Assembly: GCA_945910005.1 (NCBI GenBank)
Contig: OX246743.1
Span: 10,770,587 to 10,834,586 of the forward strand
DNA length: 64,000 bases
Source: Isoperla grammatica
Lineage: Eukaryota > Arthropoda > Insecta > Plecoptera > Perlodidae
Direction of reading: 5' to 3'
Within the stretch, counting starts at the first letter, position 1; every line of letters begins with the position of its first letter. Below the pieces are notes generated by a model, which searched no databases, had not been told where the DNA came from, and saw only the letters and a program-made list of their open reading frames with translations. The position numbers and the translations under genes are program-made. Of this stretch, positions 30,906-44,560 are shown piece by piece.

Positions 30906-33900
30906 AAAAAGTATAATATATCATCTTATAATGTTGTGCTACTAAAAACTCTGTACGTATATTTCCCCACGTACCGAGTGCGTTGAACGTTAAAGCTATA
31001 TTACCAACCAAACAGACTTAACTTTCCCTCACGATTTAATTAAACATTCGATCTTAGAATCCGTTGTAGTAGTCAAGTAGTGTTAACATGCAATTCATAC
31101 ATACCGTCGCATGCCGACGGTGAAAATGCAAGTGAGAAACACTAAAGCCGTGATTATCATAATATGCAAAACTAGCGACGCATGCGCTCCTAGCGTGAGC
31201 CCCACGTACTGCGATGGTAAAACATCTCTTTCTCACTCGAAGCAGGGAAATTGAAAAACGTGACTGTATACTAGTTTCGGGCGCTCGGAGAATGAGAACG
31301 AGGTCAATAAATGTAGGAATACGGGAGTTTTTATGGGGCCAGAATGACAATAACATAGGATGTAGCTTGAGAGTGGCGACGAAGAACTGGTCTATCTTAT
31401 ATAGAGACACGCTGAAATTTATTTTTAGGCTGCATGTCTATAGATACCCTGAAGATTCTGTTAAAATTGTGCTTTAAAATGCCTTCAAGTTATCAAAAAC
31501 TATAGCAAAATAATATGTTATCATCTAGAGAATTTAATGTTCTTATGAATGTTTCTGTAACCAATAACGTTTTTCAAATGTTCTTATGTTACTATTTTGT
31601 GTTCATTTCATTTCTTCATTTCAATTCTGATGATTCTCTTTTGTTGTTCTCTCTTTCAATACTAGTCTTAATTATTATACCCATAGCATACTGGATAGTT
31701 GTATTTATTGGCATTGTCATAAATTAGTAGTATAACTGTGTATGATATACATTAATAAATGCATTATTCGAAACCACATAATAACTATGACATTATAAAT
31801 TTCAATCTAAGTTTTCATCACATAGTTAAGAATCGCAATAGAATGATATTATTGTTCAGATAATAGAAAACTAGATACACGAGTCACACCGATCCATTAG
31901 CTCGCACACATTTACGGTGTTTAGGACTTATTACACATTCAACTAAAACTAGGCCACGAGTGTTTTATAAACACAGAAAACGACATTCAAATGTCAGTTG
32001 ATTTTATGATGTGAGCATAATGTACCCCATACTAGTCTTGTAAAAGCCAGAAATCACAAATTTTATTGGTCTACCTTTCTGCGACCATTAGAATCCACTC
32101 CCGGTTGAAATAAACTCCACATTTTTTATTATTATTACCATTTATTATGGTTTTTATTTTTCAAGTTTTATAGTTTTCAACATGGGAGTAGAACAGAATA
32201 GCTGTTAGTAATAAAACCAAGAAGCAGATAAAAGTCAGAGTTTTAATACAAGGTTAATGTGTAATTTTCTGACTCGAGTTCCTTTATGATGCAAATGCCA
32301 TGTTGAATAAGTGATGTACTTGAATTCTTTAATGTACAGACGAGAATTACTTCCCAAGCAAAAATAGAGAACAATTTAAAAGAGACATTATCTTCGGCTT
32401 ATGAGGCAGAGGTATAAGTTACATCGTAAAATGTGATCATACATTAAGATAACGCGCATGCCCCTTCTCTGTACGACTGGAGCTTACTGCTTACGGTCAG
32501 TTCATTCATAAACAATTAAGCTTATATTTTGGGAAAGTGGAAATATTTAAATAAGAAATACATTGGATGAAGCGTACTACAACCAAACCATTCCACAAAT
32601 TACAATCATTATTCTCCAGTGTACGTCAATGAAACCGTGGAATTTTGTTTGTGTACAGAGAAAAATATCTAGAACTTGAATAATAATAATTAAAAAATAC
32701 ATTAGAGGTAGACGAAGATTGGAATTCGTGGAGCAGATAATCCAAGGAATATGTAACTTACAGCTGTAACGGATATGTAGAAATGAAAATACTAGAGGTA
32801 GAGGAAATAACAGTGAGCTGTTTTAAAGCTGCAATGATCATTATTGGCAACAAACAAAGACATATTATGTAATAATAAAAAACAAACATTTTAAAAAAAT
32901 TGCATAAATAATACCTTCATTACACTTTTCTTGTCTAGTATTTATTTTAGCTATGAAACGCCTTGCAAATGTTTAAGAATTTCTAAAACACTTGTTCACT
33001 AAGTTGGTACGTCGACCGGAAGTAGGGATCCACGTTTCCGCCTCTATACTTTATGTTCTATTTAATTCTACGTGAACGCGGTCTTCCAACGAGTAAAACG
33101 AAAAAATGTCATGAACTAAAAAAACAAAACAAATACAGCCCAAGCCGTGTTCTATGAAATATCACGTGTTTAGATGTAAATTCTAACGTTTTTCCACTAA
33201 AATACGTCTTCCGATTGTCTTTTCTCTAAGGATTTTATCATTGCATATATTCAAAACTTTTTCTTTCCATAAATTGAGTAAGATTGAGTCCAAATAAGTT
33301 TATATGATCACATACTTTTATCAATAACGTGTCCGGAGTATAGCCTACTCTTGGCTTGGTGTAAAATACACTGCTTGAGACAGGACAAACGAACAACCGC
33401 TATGACGAAAACATCGGTAAATTTCCTTCAGACAAGCACATACAAGAAAAGTATATTAATGGCCTAGTGTATACATATATGCAAGATAATGTTCCTCCAG
33501 CATGCTATGCGTGTGTAACGAAGCTATGCGATTACAATTGAAATAACTATGGTCTTTATTAATTAGCTATAAATATACAATGTATTATTAGTACTGATGG
33601 TAATGTTGCAGGTTTGTGCTAATACTCCGCGGCCATGTTGATAGAGTTTGTTCAACGTGTCTCTAGCAACTTACACGACTAATAACTACTAATAACTTAC
33701 TACTAACTAACTACTAATTAATATTACTAATGATGTGGGTCCCTTCTCGTGGTGACCAGTGTCCGCATAACAAAGAAATTACAGAGCCTTGTTAAAAGGT
33801 CTAAGTTTTGCGTATCGACGTAGTGAAAATATGTCCCGTAAAACTATATAATAAATAAGAACATTATTACTCTTATTATTGTAAAACATATATTTTTCTC

Positions 33901-36900
33901 AATATAATTTTCTATTTTTGCGTTTATAACTATTGTGTGTTTGTAGCTATTATAACTGTTCATTAAACAATAAAAGTACAGTTGATATCCACCCTATTAC
34001 AATAGTCGTGTCCCACATTGTATGGAAATGATTGCTCACTACTTCACCACATTGTATGTATTAATTCAAGACGTTTGTTTAAGGAAAACCTATTTCCAAC
34101 AGAAAACAACTACTAATGTTCACACGAGTTGCTCTGTTAAGACTCAGTCCTTGAACATATATATATTCTCTTTATTTACCCCTTGCACGCCATCTTACGT
34201 AACGTAATGTATTCAGGTAACCCAAACAGCCGACGCCGCTTATCTTAAGAATAACAACATTAATCTAACAGAAAACAGAAAACCCGCATCTCGTTACCAG
34301 TACACGCCACCCTTATAAACAGAACCACCGCCCAAAGCATTTTCATTTTCTTGTGCATTTACCACGAATGGGAATGTGTTTTTCGAAATCGGTTCCTATC
34401 AAAATGACATTTAAAACCGAGACAGCAAGATATAAATCAGTCTGGTCTGATTTTACATTGGAAATGAGTTAATTTTATGAAGGAAGGAGGGAGGGATATC
34501 AAATTGTTATTTAATAGCTTTATCGAAAAGTATATCTGTTTATTCTCCATATAAAGATCATGCAAAATAAGAAGAAAGGCTGTGAGGATGAACAAAATGA
34601 ATACATTACAGGAATATGATTTAAACCTAGCAAAGAAAACATTTTTATTCAACAAGGTTACATATTTATAGCTAACCTTGATTTTTACAGCAACATTTTT
34701 GTTTTTTTGCTTATGCAAATCCAATAAGTTCGGTTATTACATTCTATCCATCTTTATCTTTATTAACAAGATAGAGAGTAGATAATGGTAGAATATTTTT
34801 GAAATTGTTGATACAAATAGCTAGAAAAGCATGAGTATTTATTGTCTTTAGTTCGTACATTCAAAATGGTATTCAATATCAAACGTTTGAGATGATGCAG
34901 GGCTAGAGAGATAATCTAAACAAAATCACACAATTTATTGTGTTTGGATAATATTAGAAAATTTCCGGTTTTATTGAAACTGTCTCATTTTATCCAAAAA
35001 CAACCAATGTTGTATCCTTTTTATGAAAATAACAATGCATTTAATTGATATATCGAGCTCCACATCAGCATAAAATGTTCACATTGACTTGTCACTTCAA
35101 AGATACGACCAACACCTTTAACTTTCACACTTTCCAAGCTGTGAGTTGAACACTCGAGTGAAAAACTACAAAAAAAGCGTGGCTGGTGTGATCATGTTCG
35201 TCAGTGTTGAATGTAAGTGTACCTGGGGGGGGGGGGGGGGTAGTTAATCCCCTCTTGTTGCTCATAACGCCCCCGGTAGATTAGAATTATTAGAAACGGA
35301 TTGTTTTTGTTAATACATGGCGGTACGGAAGTGGTGTTACATTGCCACATAAAACGATAGTGCGGGTATGATTTATATTAGCATCCCACCCTTTAATTTC
35401 AAAATACCCCTCCCTAGCAATTCATGTTCTGAATTCGGCACTGCCGTATTACAGTTAACCGCGTACTGCTGTATTACCCGCTACCTTGTTTCCCTTTTAA
35501 CGATCCCCCCATAAGATTGTTGCTTCATTCACATGAGCTAAGACAAAGCAAATAGTGACCAATAGCCGTTTTGTTTCACATACAGTCTTTATGGCTACAA
35601 CGAGAACAGTACCTTGCATCTGATTGGTCCTCGCAAAAAGACATAGTTTATCTGAATGGATTAATAGACCTGTTACAAATAGATGGTTGGAAATGGAAAA
35701 TTCAGTTGGTACAGTTTGACAGCTTTAGCTGATTTTTCATTTGAATATGACATAAAAAATACTAAGACATAAAAATTACAGACAGTATACAATCTTAAAA
35801 AAAAGGAATCAACTGAGCAACTATGTACTGTTACTTCGAACTATGAATGAACACTAATTAATGTGTTCATATGTTACTTACTTAGTACATGTATTTAGAC
35901 CAGTAAATACTTTACGCTGGTGGCAATACTTTTCTCCATAAGTAGCAAAAATCCTTAGCAATGTGTGTGTGAACTTCACATTCATTTGACTAATAATAGG
36001 TTCTATCCACAGACATTCCTTCTCGTATCGTGGTTGAGTCTTGAAGGCACCTGTGGCTGCCGACATACCTACCTGCCACTGTGGCTTCTGTGTAGGGGGT
36101 GGGAGGTACATCCCCCCCTCCCTCAGGTTAACCTATCACCTCACACCCATCGCTCACTGTATCCATTAGTCTTTGCTATATAACACAGGGTTCATTTCAG
36201 AGGTCGTTGTATTAAGCTTATCTTGAATTAGCAACAAAACATACCCTAAGCAAATCAAGGCTCTTTCTCTATGAGATCTATAAATAAATCCCTCATTGAT
36301 TTACTGATTAATGCAATAGTTGAAGTTGAATTGGGATTTGTAAAATACAATACAAAACGTCTACCGGTCTCCGAAAAATAAAATTTATATGGGCAACAAA
36401 TTATAAAAAATATGTTATAATCATTTTCATTAGTGAATGGGATATGAATATTAAACAAGTAAATACCATGAAAAGCGTTGAATTTTAAATTTAATATCAT
36501 CCCCAGGGTTACGCTTTGACTCTCGCACGCACTGGTCACATAGTTCATTGAAGCTAAACCAACACTCCGGTATAAACCACCCCAGACAGGTGCATTGCTC
36601 CCCTCCCTCCCACAAAACAAGCCCAAGGCTCTAATCCGATAGTTTATCGACATTGCGGGTTTACTTCTTATTTATTTCGATTACACTAATCGATACGATG
36701 AAGTGGAATGAGCTCAACACAATATAACAAATACTGTATTCGTATTTTGTACTTTGTCAATTACCGTTGTGACGTATGTAATGTCAATATATTCAGAATA
36801 ATAACTAAACAATAAACAACGCCTCTCGAGAATAAAACACGGAAATACTCTCTAGAAATGAAATCGTTCCAAAATAAAGAAGAACTTGATTGAATGGGAA

Positions 36901-38420
36901 ATGACTTCGTTTGAGTTAAAATCGAAGCTCTTAAAGTTATTGGATAACAGACGTAGAAATTGATGATCCTAGTTTAGTTAACGTTGACCTAGAATAACAT
37001 CGTCTCTTGGGTAGGTTTCAAACTTTCACAGCGATACAGAAAAGTGTGATTTAGTTTTGAAAAGACATCCACCAATTATGAAAGGAAGTAAAATCCTTGG
37101 CAGGATAGAACATATTCTGGTGACACGAAATTTTTTGGCCGGTATTTTACAGTTTTATTTTTCTTTGGCTCGGTATTTTTTTTTTTTTTTTTTTCAGACA
37201 GGCTGATATACTGAGGTCAGTTCTTATAGAAAATGGATCTTAGCCAAGAACGGAAGAAGGAAATGCGACAATTGTGGATTGCTTGCATGATGCGCAGTCT
37301 CACAACGTATTGTGTCTTCGAACTCTCAAGTGTTACTATGTAGCCTTGTAAGTTAATCGTCGTAGCAACGTATAAATTTACCCATGATATACGAGAACAA
37401 GTTTCAAAGAAATCTCGTTCTTACAGTTAAAAAGTCTTGGGTCGATCGAAGGGAGAAGAATTTTCTCGAGTCTTGAATCTAAACTTGATTTAGTGTTGTG
37501 TGTGGGCGCTGGCACAAGTTTCGCAGTTCCGGAGTGTTGACTGAGGATTTCCTCAGTCATAAGTCATACAAAATAATGTACTATTTATATTCGCATCTTA
37601 ACTCGAATTAAGTGGAGTGGTGAGTCCTAGTAACACTTTAATCCGGAGACTTGAGTGAAGATTTACACAAACATAACTTCACACAAACGCAACTGAGTGT
37701 TTTTAAAACATATTTTATCGACGCTCTCAACCAAACGTTTATTTAGTAAAGTGTTAACCTTGAGAAAACGTTTAATAATTCCAGATAGTTTGAACACGTA
37801 CGGTTCCTACATTCCAGACTCGAATCCGTTTCGTAGAGTTCTCCCAATCACAATACCCAAATCAATTAAAAAATAGCTTTCATGATATATTCTGAAAAAA
37901 AGGGAAGGTTATCTACCCTTCATACCAGATCTCCCCCCAAAATACCTGATCAATGAGAAGTTTAGGGATGTGACTGGTCTCATTCTCGGAGCACGAGCTG
38001 CAGTTCCACACTTGGTGTATTTTCTTTAAAACAATTGCATTCAGTTACATCCACTCTTAATGATAACATTTTAACAGATCTTAAGGCTTCGGACAACGTT
38101 TTACACAACCATATTCTATAAAATATTCTTTGAAATAGTTGAAAATTATTTTTAAATATTATACATATTTAATAATTGTATTTAATAAGCTGGACCCTTG
38201 TGGTCACCGAATATATGTAATTTCGGACAGCAGACAAGTAAATTGTATTTTCTCTCACCTTATAAAAATGTCAACGGAAAATAAACAGGGTGAATGGGAT
38301 GGATGAATTAAATGTAGATTTTTGTTAGTGTATAAGTTGAAAGTTTTAAGATTATCATACTTGTTTGTAATCAATTTGAGCCAATTTATACTTAATTAAT
38401 TAACTAATTTGTATTTATAC
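30906..38420. other. Long AT-rich stretch, mostly unique
   Basis: No convincing exon. Homopolymers include G16 near 35,225 and a T-run near 37,170-37,192. Overlapping ORFs at 31,054-31,477 and 36,255-36,653 lack domains. A GC-richer patch at 35,990-36,120 is listed separately. Confidence 0.4.
35980..36120. other. GC-richer patch with exon-like signals on both strands
   Basis: On plus, an acceptor-like CTATCCACAG (ending 36,013) opens a frame that reaches a donor-like GAG-GTACAT at about 36,107. On minus, a frame with YLPPPTQKPQW meets a donor-like CAG-GTAGGT. One strand at most can be real; neither peptide is recognised. Confidence 0.2.
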
Positions 38421-38429
38421 TTAGAAATA

Positions 38430-38520
38430 GTAAGGTTGGATGTAAGAAAAGGCCCCACTGGCCTTAATCACGCCTGAAAATAAAGACATTTATTTATCTA
38501 TCTATCTATCTATCTATCTA
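38430..38520 (+). mobile_element. LINE-like 3' end with (TATC)n tail
   Basis: GGTTGGATGTAAGAAAAGGC followed by CCTTAATCACGCC, AATAAAG and a TTTATTTATCTATC microsatellite resembles the 3' end of a 5'-truncated non-LTR retrotransposon. Only about 90 bp remains recognisable. Confidence 0.5.
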
Positions 38521-38764
38521 CATACTAATATGTATCCAACCAAAACCCCCACGACTGTATTGAAACAACTTCAAACGCCAAATGTGTCCATGGAAGACAC
38601 AAAAAGCGTACAAAGTGCAGACGTAACCAAATGTATGTTGGACAGTAGACAAGTCTCTACATACTAATATGTACCCACCTAAAACCCCCACGACTGTATT
38701 GAAACAACTTCAAACGCCAAATGTGTCCACAGGAGACACAAAAAGCGTACAAAGTGCAGACGTG
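38518..38764 (+). repeat. 139-bp tandem duplication
   Basis: Copy 1 starts at 38,518 and copy 2 at 38,657. Both carry CTACATACTAATATGTA, CCCCCACGACTGTATTG and AAAAAGCGTACAAAGTGCAG. Copy 2 stops at CAGACGTG. Confidence 0.85.
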
Positions 38765-39455
38765 GCCTCTCTTTCAACCGAGCCCTGTCCACCCGATACT
38801 GTTGGTACCCTTCAACACTAGACAGTGATAGATCGCATCAACATCCTTGTGTCAATCGTCAACTACTCGAGTACCCCACCACGCACATGCGTCATGCGTC
38901 ATGAACTGCTTTGGAGATTATAATCACAAATCTGAACGGTGGGCATCGAGGGTTCTATCCAACAATGCATTTGCAGTTTTTGTTTAATCATTTTTACATG
39001 AAATACATCTGTACCAATGAGTAAACAAACATGTATACCAATCTTTACATGGACTATTTTAAACTGCATGGTAATACAAAAGGCAATAAGTGCATTGTGA
39101 GAAATTATTTCCATCTCTCCGTAAACAATAAACATGCAGTGACAATACTTATGTATCCAAAACAACAAAAATGCGAGATATATGAGAAATTAAATAGGTA
39201 CAAGTTATTATTTTTGTCAAATAAATTGGTAACATTCAGGTTCAAGCTGAACTCGACAAAAGTCAATGCTGGTGAAACCGGCCTAAACAATATTTTATTT
39301 GTGAATATGTAGTAGGTCTAATAACCAGAGATGATTGATCTTGATTTACTTAGCTAGGAAGTACCTAAATTAGGACAACTTAGAGTTAGGCATCTTTGTG
39401 AATCCAGGCCCAGTATCATATTATTGATATTAAAGTCAAGTTCCACAGTTAACCC
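38765..39455. other. Unique AT-rich sequence, nothing recognised
   Basis: Short ORFs only. Confidence 0.4.
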
Positions 39456-39545
39456 ACCCATGCCCGAACCGGGAGTCGAACCCTGGACCTTCTACATTAG
39501 AATCAGTAATAACCCCACTATAACAACGAACCATTCATTCATCAC
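39455..39545 (-). mobile_element. tRNA-like SINE head
   Basis: Plus-strand text CCGGGAGTCGAACCCTGGAC is a reverse B box. The adjoining CTTCTACATTAGAATCAGTA is shared with copies at 16,390 and 40,600. Confidence 0.5.
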
Positions 39546-40555
39546 CCGGCTTTTAGTATAATTACCAAACTATCAACCCACAAACCACCATTAAACTGGA
39601 CACAAGTTAAATCGCTGCCCTATCTCATCTCCTCCCTTTAATATGTTAGAGCTAATTATTTGAACAATATAAACTGTCTATCGGGAGATGAGGCAAGTGA
39701 TCTTCTGTTAGCGGGGGCTGCGCTCTGATCTAATGGTCAATTAGGGAGTAGCTATTAATTAGTGATCTACCACCGACGCCACTTAAGAGCGTAGTGTCAA
39801 CTAATGACATCTTAGGCTTGGCATGATAGGGTGTCTTGATTAGCTCTCCTCGCTGGCAATCCAGCGCATCTCCAGGGTGGTGGATGAGGTGGAGAGAGTT
39901 CAGATGAGAGGAGTAAACTTCACACGGAGATTGTTGTAGACGGGGATGCCACGTTGTAGATATCAGCTGTCTGGGTTGCAAATATGCAACGTTGCATCGT
40001 TTCATTGAAGCTTATAATACTGTATCCGGAACCTGGTGTCATATTAAAAATTGGAATAATTGGAATTTCGAATACTTGATGTTAATGATATCATGGGGGG
40101 GGGGGTTTGGTTCGAAAGACCTGAAGATAACGTAAATAATGATTCTGAAAATTCGTAACTAAACATAATCCCTCCCCTCCGCGAACCCCCTAACTTCAAT
40201 GATACTCCAGCAAAAGTTTTGAACGAGAAACCATGAGCGGTACAATAAGAATTATTTAACAATACAAATACATGTATATTTAATGTCGACTCACTAAGTT
40301 TCGAGAAGTGATTTTCAGTGGGGACGTTGCACTATTTATTGTGAATCGTCGCTATGACGGCTTCAAAGTCGCTGTTTAGATGTACACAAATAATATCATG
40401 CTGCCGAATTGAAGTAAAATCCAAAAGTTAAAAACGTGAGATTTACCATAATATGTAATTGTACTGAGACCCTTCGGGTATTAAAATTTAATTCATATCG
40501 GTTACTATCTTCTTTCCATAAAATAAATTATTTTCTCTTGTCACGCTCAAAATGT
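39546..40555. other. Unique sequence with one retroelement-like GC patch
   Basis: 39,770-39,990 is GC-richer (CATCTCCAGGGTGGTGGATG) and might be an old retroelement fragment. No motif confirms this. A G-run lies near 40,096. Confidence 0.3.
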
Positions 40556-40559
40556 GCAA

Positions 40560-40660
40560 TGACTTACATTGAGACAAATGGCCGAACCTTGTATCGAACC
40601 CAGAACCTTCTACATTACCATCAGCAATAAACCCACACTACTAATGAGACACATAAACAC
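40560..40660 (-). mobile_element. tRNA-like SINE head
   Basis: CTTGTATCGAACCCAGAACC followed by TTCTACATTACCATCAG is the same family as 39,455 and 16,370. The B box is intact (GGGTTCGATAC on minus). Confidence 0.5.
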
Positions 40661-41585
40661 TTATCTGCATTATAAAACACTTAAGACATTATTCTATACA
40701 TTCATAATGTATCTTGACGATACCCGATGTAAGACCTAGAAGGCAAGATATACAAACCTCAAACCTCCCCCCTCCGCCCTCCTCCCCCAACAACCCATAG
40801 CCAACGTTATAGCCATAAAACAATTTTTTATTAGAGTTTATATTCACCACCCGAATTTCCTCCACAGAATAATGTGGTAGCAACTTCGACGGAGTTTCGG
40901 CCTAAATAAGCGACGCATGGGAATATGTGCTCGCTATATATCTCAAACGCGCCGTTCATATGCATATATATGGCAACATTTCGGTATAATTCTCCATGCT
41001 TCATAGACTAATGCATAACGCCGTCTTGAAAGTATTACTGTGGGAGAGATATTGCACGAAACAACGTTGTACTAGTATGCATGTTAATAAACTGTATTTT
41101 TATTTAGTCTCTCTTTAGTAATTGTAAAACGATCAATTTGTCGCATGCAGGAATTGGCTACCGTTTGGTTTTGAAAAGAAACCAATACATTCCAGTGTAT
41201 TGTTTGTCAGTTAGTGATCAATTAGTGAAAGAATCAATTTGTTGACAGAGTGAATAATAAAACGTGAATAAATTGCTGTTGTAAATGAAAATGCTGGTAA
41301 TTGGTTTACAATTGGAAATTGACTAGTCAATGACCTTTTAGTTTACAATGTAGTGATGAGTGAGGGATAAATGAACAGTGTGAGCTAGCTCGTTGTAAAA
41401 ATTATAGAGAGTTTAATTATTGTTTCTCATGACATTCATCTAAAATCTAAATGAATAAAAATACATTCCTATAGGAAGGCTACAATCCAATCTGAGACAA
41501 TCCTACATAATATTAAGAAACTTAGACATTCGTGATTCTGATTATAATATTAATAACATTAAAACTCGATCGGTTTGACACATAC
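40661..41585. other. Unique AT-rich sequence, nothing recognised
   Basis: A C-rich patch lies near 40,765-40,795. No gene is supported. Confidence 0.4.
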
Positions 41586-41589
41586 TTAT

Positions 41590-41672
41590 CACGTCGACGT
41601 TTCTGGACCGCTTTCGATCCTGTCAGTCATCCTGACGACAAGACACATAGTGGTCCTGAAACGTCGACATGA
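41590..41672. repeat. Third head-to-head hammerhead-like motif pair
   Basis: GTCGACGTTTCTGGACC (about 41,593) and GGTCCTGAAACGTCGAC (about 41,652) form inverted arms. On plus, CTGACGA (41,632-41,638) precedes a hairpin and GAAACGTC. On minus, CTGACA, a six-pair hairpin GGATCG/CGGTCC with AAAG loop, and AGAAACGTC occur. The layout resembles the palindrome at 12,896. Confidence 0.55.
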
Positions 41673-41678
41673 CTAGTA

Positions 41679-41826
41679 AGGTTGGAATTCATAGTCGTCC
41701 CCTACACCTAGGGGCACCCATTGTTGCTATGGATTTGTTTTGTTTATGGGAAATACCATGGAAACAACTGTTACCTTGGTAACAGTGGGCGCCCCTAGGT
41801 GTAGGGGCCGACTATGAATTCCAACC
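41679..41826. mobile_element. 148-bp foldback MITE
   Basis: Terminal inverted repeats of about 40 bp. The left reads AGGTTGGAATTCATAGTCG then TCCCCTACACCTAGGGGC, and the right is its inverse with few mismatches. It abuts the hammerhead-like motif. No target duplication is clear. Confidence 0.8.
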
Positions 41827-43725
41827 TGAGTGTCAACGCCGTGGCAAACAAACCAATCGGGCTTTAATTTGATTAACATATGTGTGACATGACATACAGT
41901 TTTTGTAGGAAGCCATGCACTATGAGATATGATGGTAATAAACCGACCCCGCTGGACATTGGTAGATGACTTGACTGGTAGCGCGTAGAGTTCTATTGCT
42001 GACTCATTGAGCCATAATTATTCAGACTCAATAACCCTAACGAGATGACTTTGTGTGGTGTTGTGTTTCGTAACATTGCCAATGTTGTGTATTTATGTTT
42101 ACTTATTCATCTATTTGTTTGGCTCCGCGCAGTTGTTCTTACGCCAGTTAAATAGCAGCAACGATCTTCCTCGGAATATGCGTTGTTGTGTTGGCGAATG
42201 CAACTGTAGTTGTACACACTCACCGACATGAATACATCCAGGATAGTAAAGATATCTTCTTTATCAGCATCTCTTCGTGTCAATTAGTGAACCCTGGTTG
42301 TGTCAAGTAAGCTAAGTTTGTTCGGTATTGGCCACTCAAAATAGACCATACGCATTCTGGCGGCAAGAAAATAAACTACTATAAGGAGGAGTTTATCTGT
42401 CAATTGTTCATTGTTGCTTTATTGTTAAAAGTCATTAATGGCGTAGATAAGGAGGTTGCTTTTATAGTTATAAATACGCAAAGCAAGGCACGGGTGCTAA
42501 GTTCACACAGCCAGGAACTTAAGAATTAATGCGATGAAATGTTCATAAAGTAGATCTCTTCACTAATCTTCATGTATATCATAATATTGACAATGTTGAA
42601 CATATATTCATGTTTACTTCTCCATCTATTTGTTTGTTTGGCTGCGCACAGTACTTTCCATGCCAGTTTCGCAACAACAATGAACAGCGTACAGTGTTTT
42701 TCCCTCGGATTATCAGTCAGTGTGTTGGCAGAACTTAACCTTTACCGCATGCAAGCTCATAACTCACTCTAAATAAACTGCAATAAACATTAGTAATGTT
42801 ACAGTTATTTTGTCATAAATATGAAATGCCTCAAGACTGCATGTTTCTTGTAATGTGTGGTTAACGAACTATTATAGTTCAAAGAAAATCTCCATGTTAA
42901 TGGTTCTTATACCGTATTATGAAGCATCGGAGGGATCTCCAAGAGGACTGATCTTTGGGAAATCAAGAACATTTGTTGTTACTTAATTATTGTTGACGTT
43001 TTCAAGTATTGAAATTTGTAATATTTGTAGGCGTTAGCTAAAAATGCATGGTTATTCCTCCACAACCATGGAATATCCACTTTATTAACGTAAATATTAA
43101 TTTTTAATAGCAGGTCCCTGATGAATCCTTGGAGATGGTAGGTTTTGAATCTAATGCATGAATTATCCCCGAAATGACATTGAAGATGGTCGATTCTGCA
43201 CCGAAATGGATTGTCGTGGCAAAAGCCGGCAATAATAGCTAACCTACTAGATATCTAACTAATTTAACGTGAAAATTGAAGAGGTTATAGGTTTTGCTTC
43301 TGACCCACTCCTTTGGAGTTTTACAGTTGACGTACTTGGCAAATTAACATGCATGGTTTATGGAGTTAAATCACTAAACAGATCAAATAACCATTTACGA
43401 GTTAATCTAAGGAAATGTTCTGTGATAATGCGCTGTGAACAAAGACATTCGGGGGTGGAATGGCTGTCGTAATGTATTTGCGTGGAATGTACAATGACAT
43501 GCAAATTGCGGTATTCAGAAGATAGTGTTTTGGACATGTGTTTGCACACGTTATTGTACGGTAGTCTTATTCTTTTAAAAGCGAAATTTGAGACGTTTGC
43601 AAGAAAGTACATCGAATTGATCTACTTATTTACTAATCTCTCCCCCCTCCCCACAAATTGTTTTGTTAAGAGGTGGAAAGTATTTTAAGGAAGCCCTGTC
43701 GGGTTTGTCTGCCTTATATTGGCTG
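41827..43725. other. Unique sequence with one diverged duplicate pair
   Basis: Segments at about 42,070-42,205 and 42,580-42,735 share GACAATGTTG-, ATCTATTTGTTTG- and TGTGTTGGC-type words in order, an old duplication about 510 bp apart. No exon is supported. Confidence 0.35.
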
Positions 43726-43727
43726 GT

Positions 43728-44560
43728 TCTCCTCATTACTACACTTGTTCTAATTCCTATACTTGTTGTCACTTGTCCTCACTACTATACTTGTTGTCAC
43801 TTGTCCTCATTACTACACTTGTCACTTGTCCTCATTACTATACATGTTGTCATTTGTCCTCATTACTATACATGTTGTCATTTGTCCTCATTACTACACT
43901 TGTTGTCACTTGTCCTCATTACTACACTTGTTGTCACTCGTCCTCATTACTACACTTGTTGTCACTTGTCCTCATTACTACACTTGTTGTCACTTGTCCT
44001 TTTTCCTATACTTGTTGTCACTTGTCCTCATTACTACACTTGTCACTTGTCCTCATTACTACACTTGTCACTTGTCCTCATTACTACACTTGTTGTCACT
44101 TGTCCTAATTCCTATACTTGTTGTCACTTGTTCTCACTACTATACTTGATGTCACTTGTCCTCATTACTACACTTGTCACTTGTCCTCATTACTACACTT
44201 GTCACTTGTCCTCATTACTATACATGTTGTCATTTGTCCTCATTACTACACTTGTTGTCACTTGTCCTCATTACTACACTTGTCACTTGTCCTCATTACT
44301 ACACTTGTTGTCACTTGTCCTAATTCCTATACTTGTTGTCACTTGTCCTCACTACTATACTTGTTGTCACTTGTCCTCATTACTACACTTGTCACTTGTC
44401 CTCATTACTACACTTGTCACTTGTCCTCATTACTATACATGTTGTTATTTGTTCTCATTATTACACTTGTTGTCACTTGTCCTCATAACTATACTTCTTG
44501 TCACTTGTCCTCATTACTACACTTGTTGTCAATGTCACTTGTCCTCACTACTATACTTGT
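43728..44560. repeat. 25-28-bp minisatellite, about 30 units
   Basis: The unit is CACTTGTCCTCATTACTA then CACTTGTTGT (28 bp), with shorter forms lacking TTG. Blocks of several units recur in the same order, so whole blocks were duplicated. The plus strand is strongly pyrimidine-biased. The 302-codon and overlapping ORFs on plus are products of the repeat. Confidence 0.95.
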
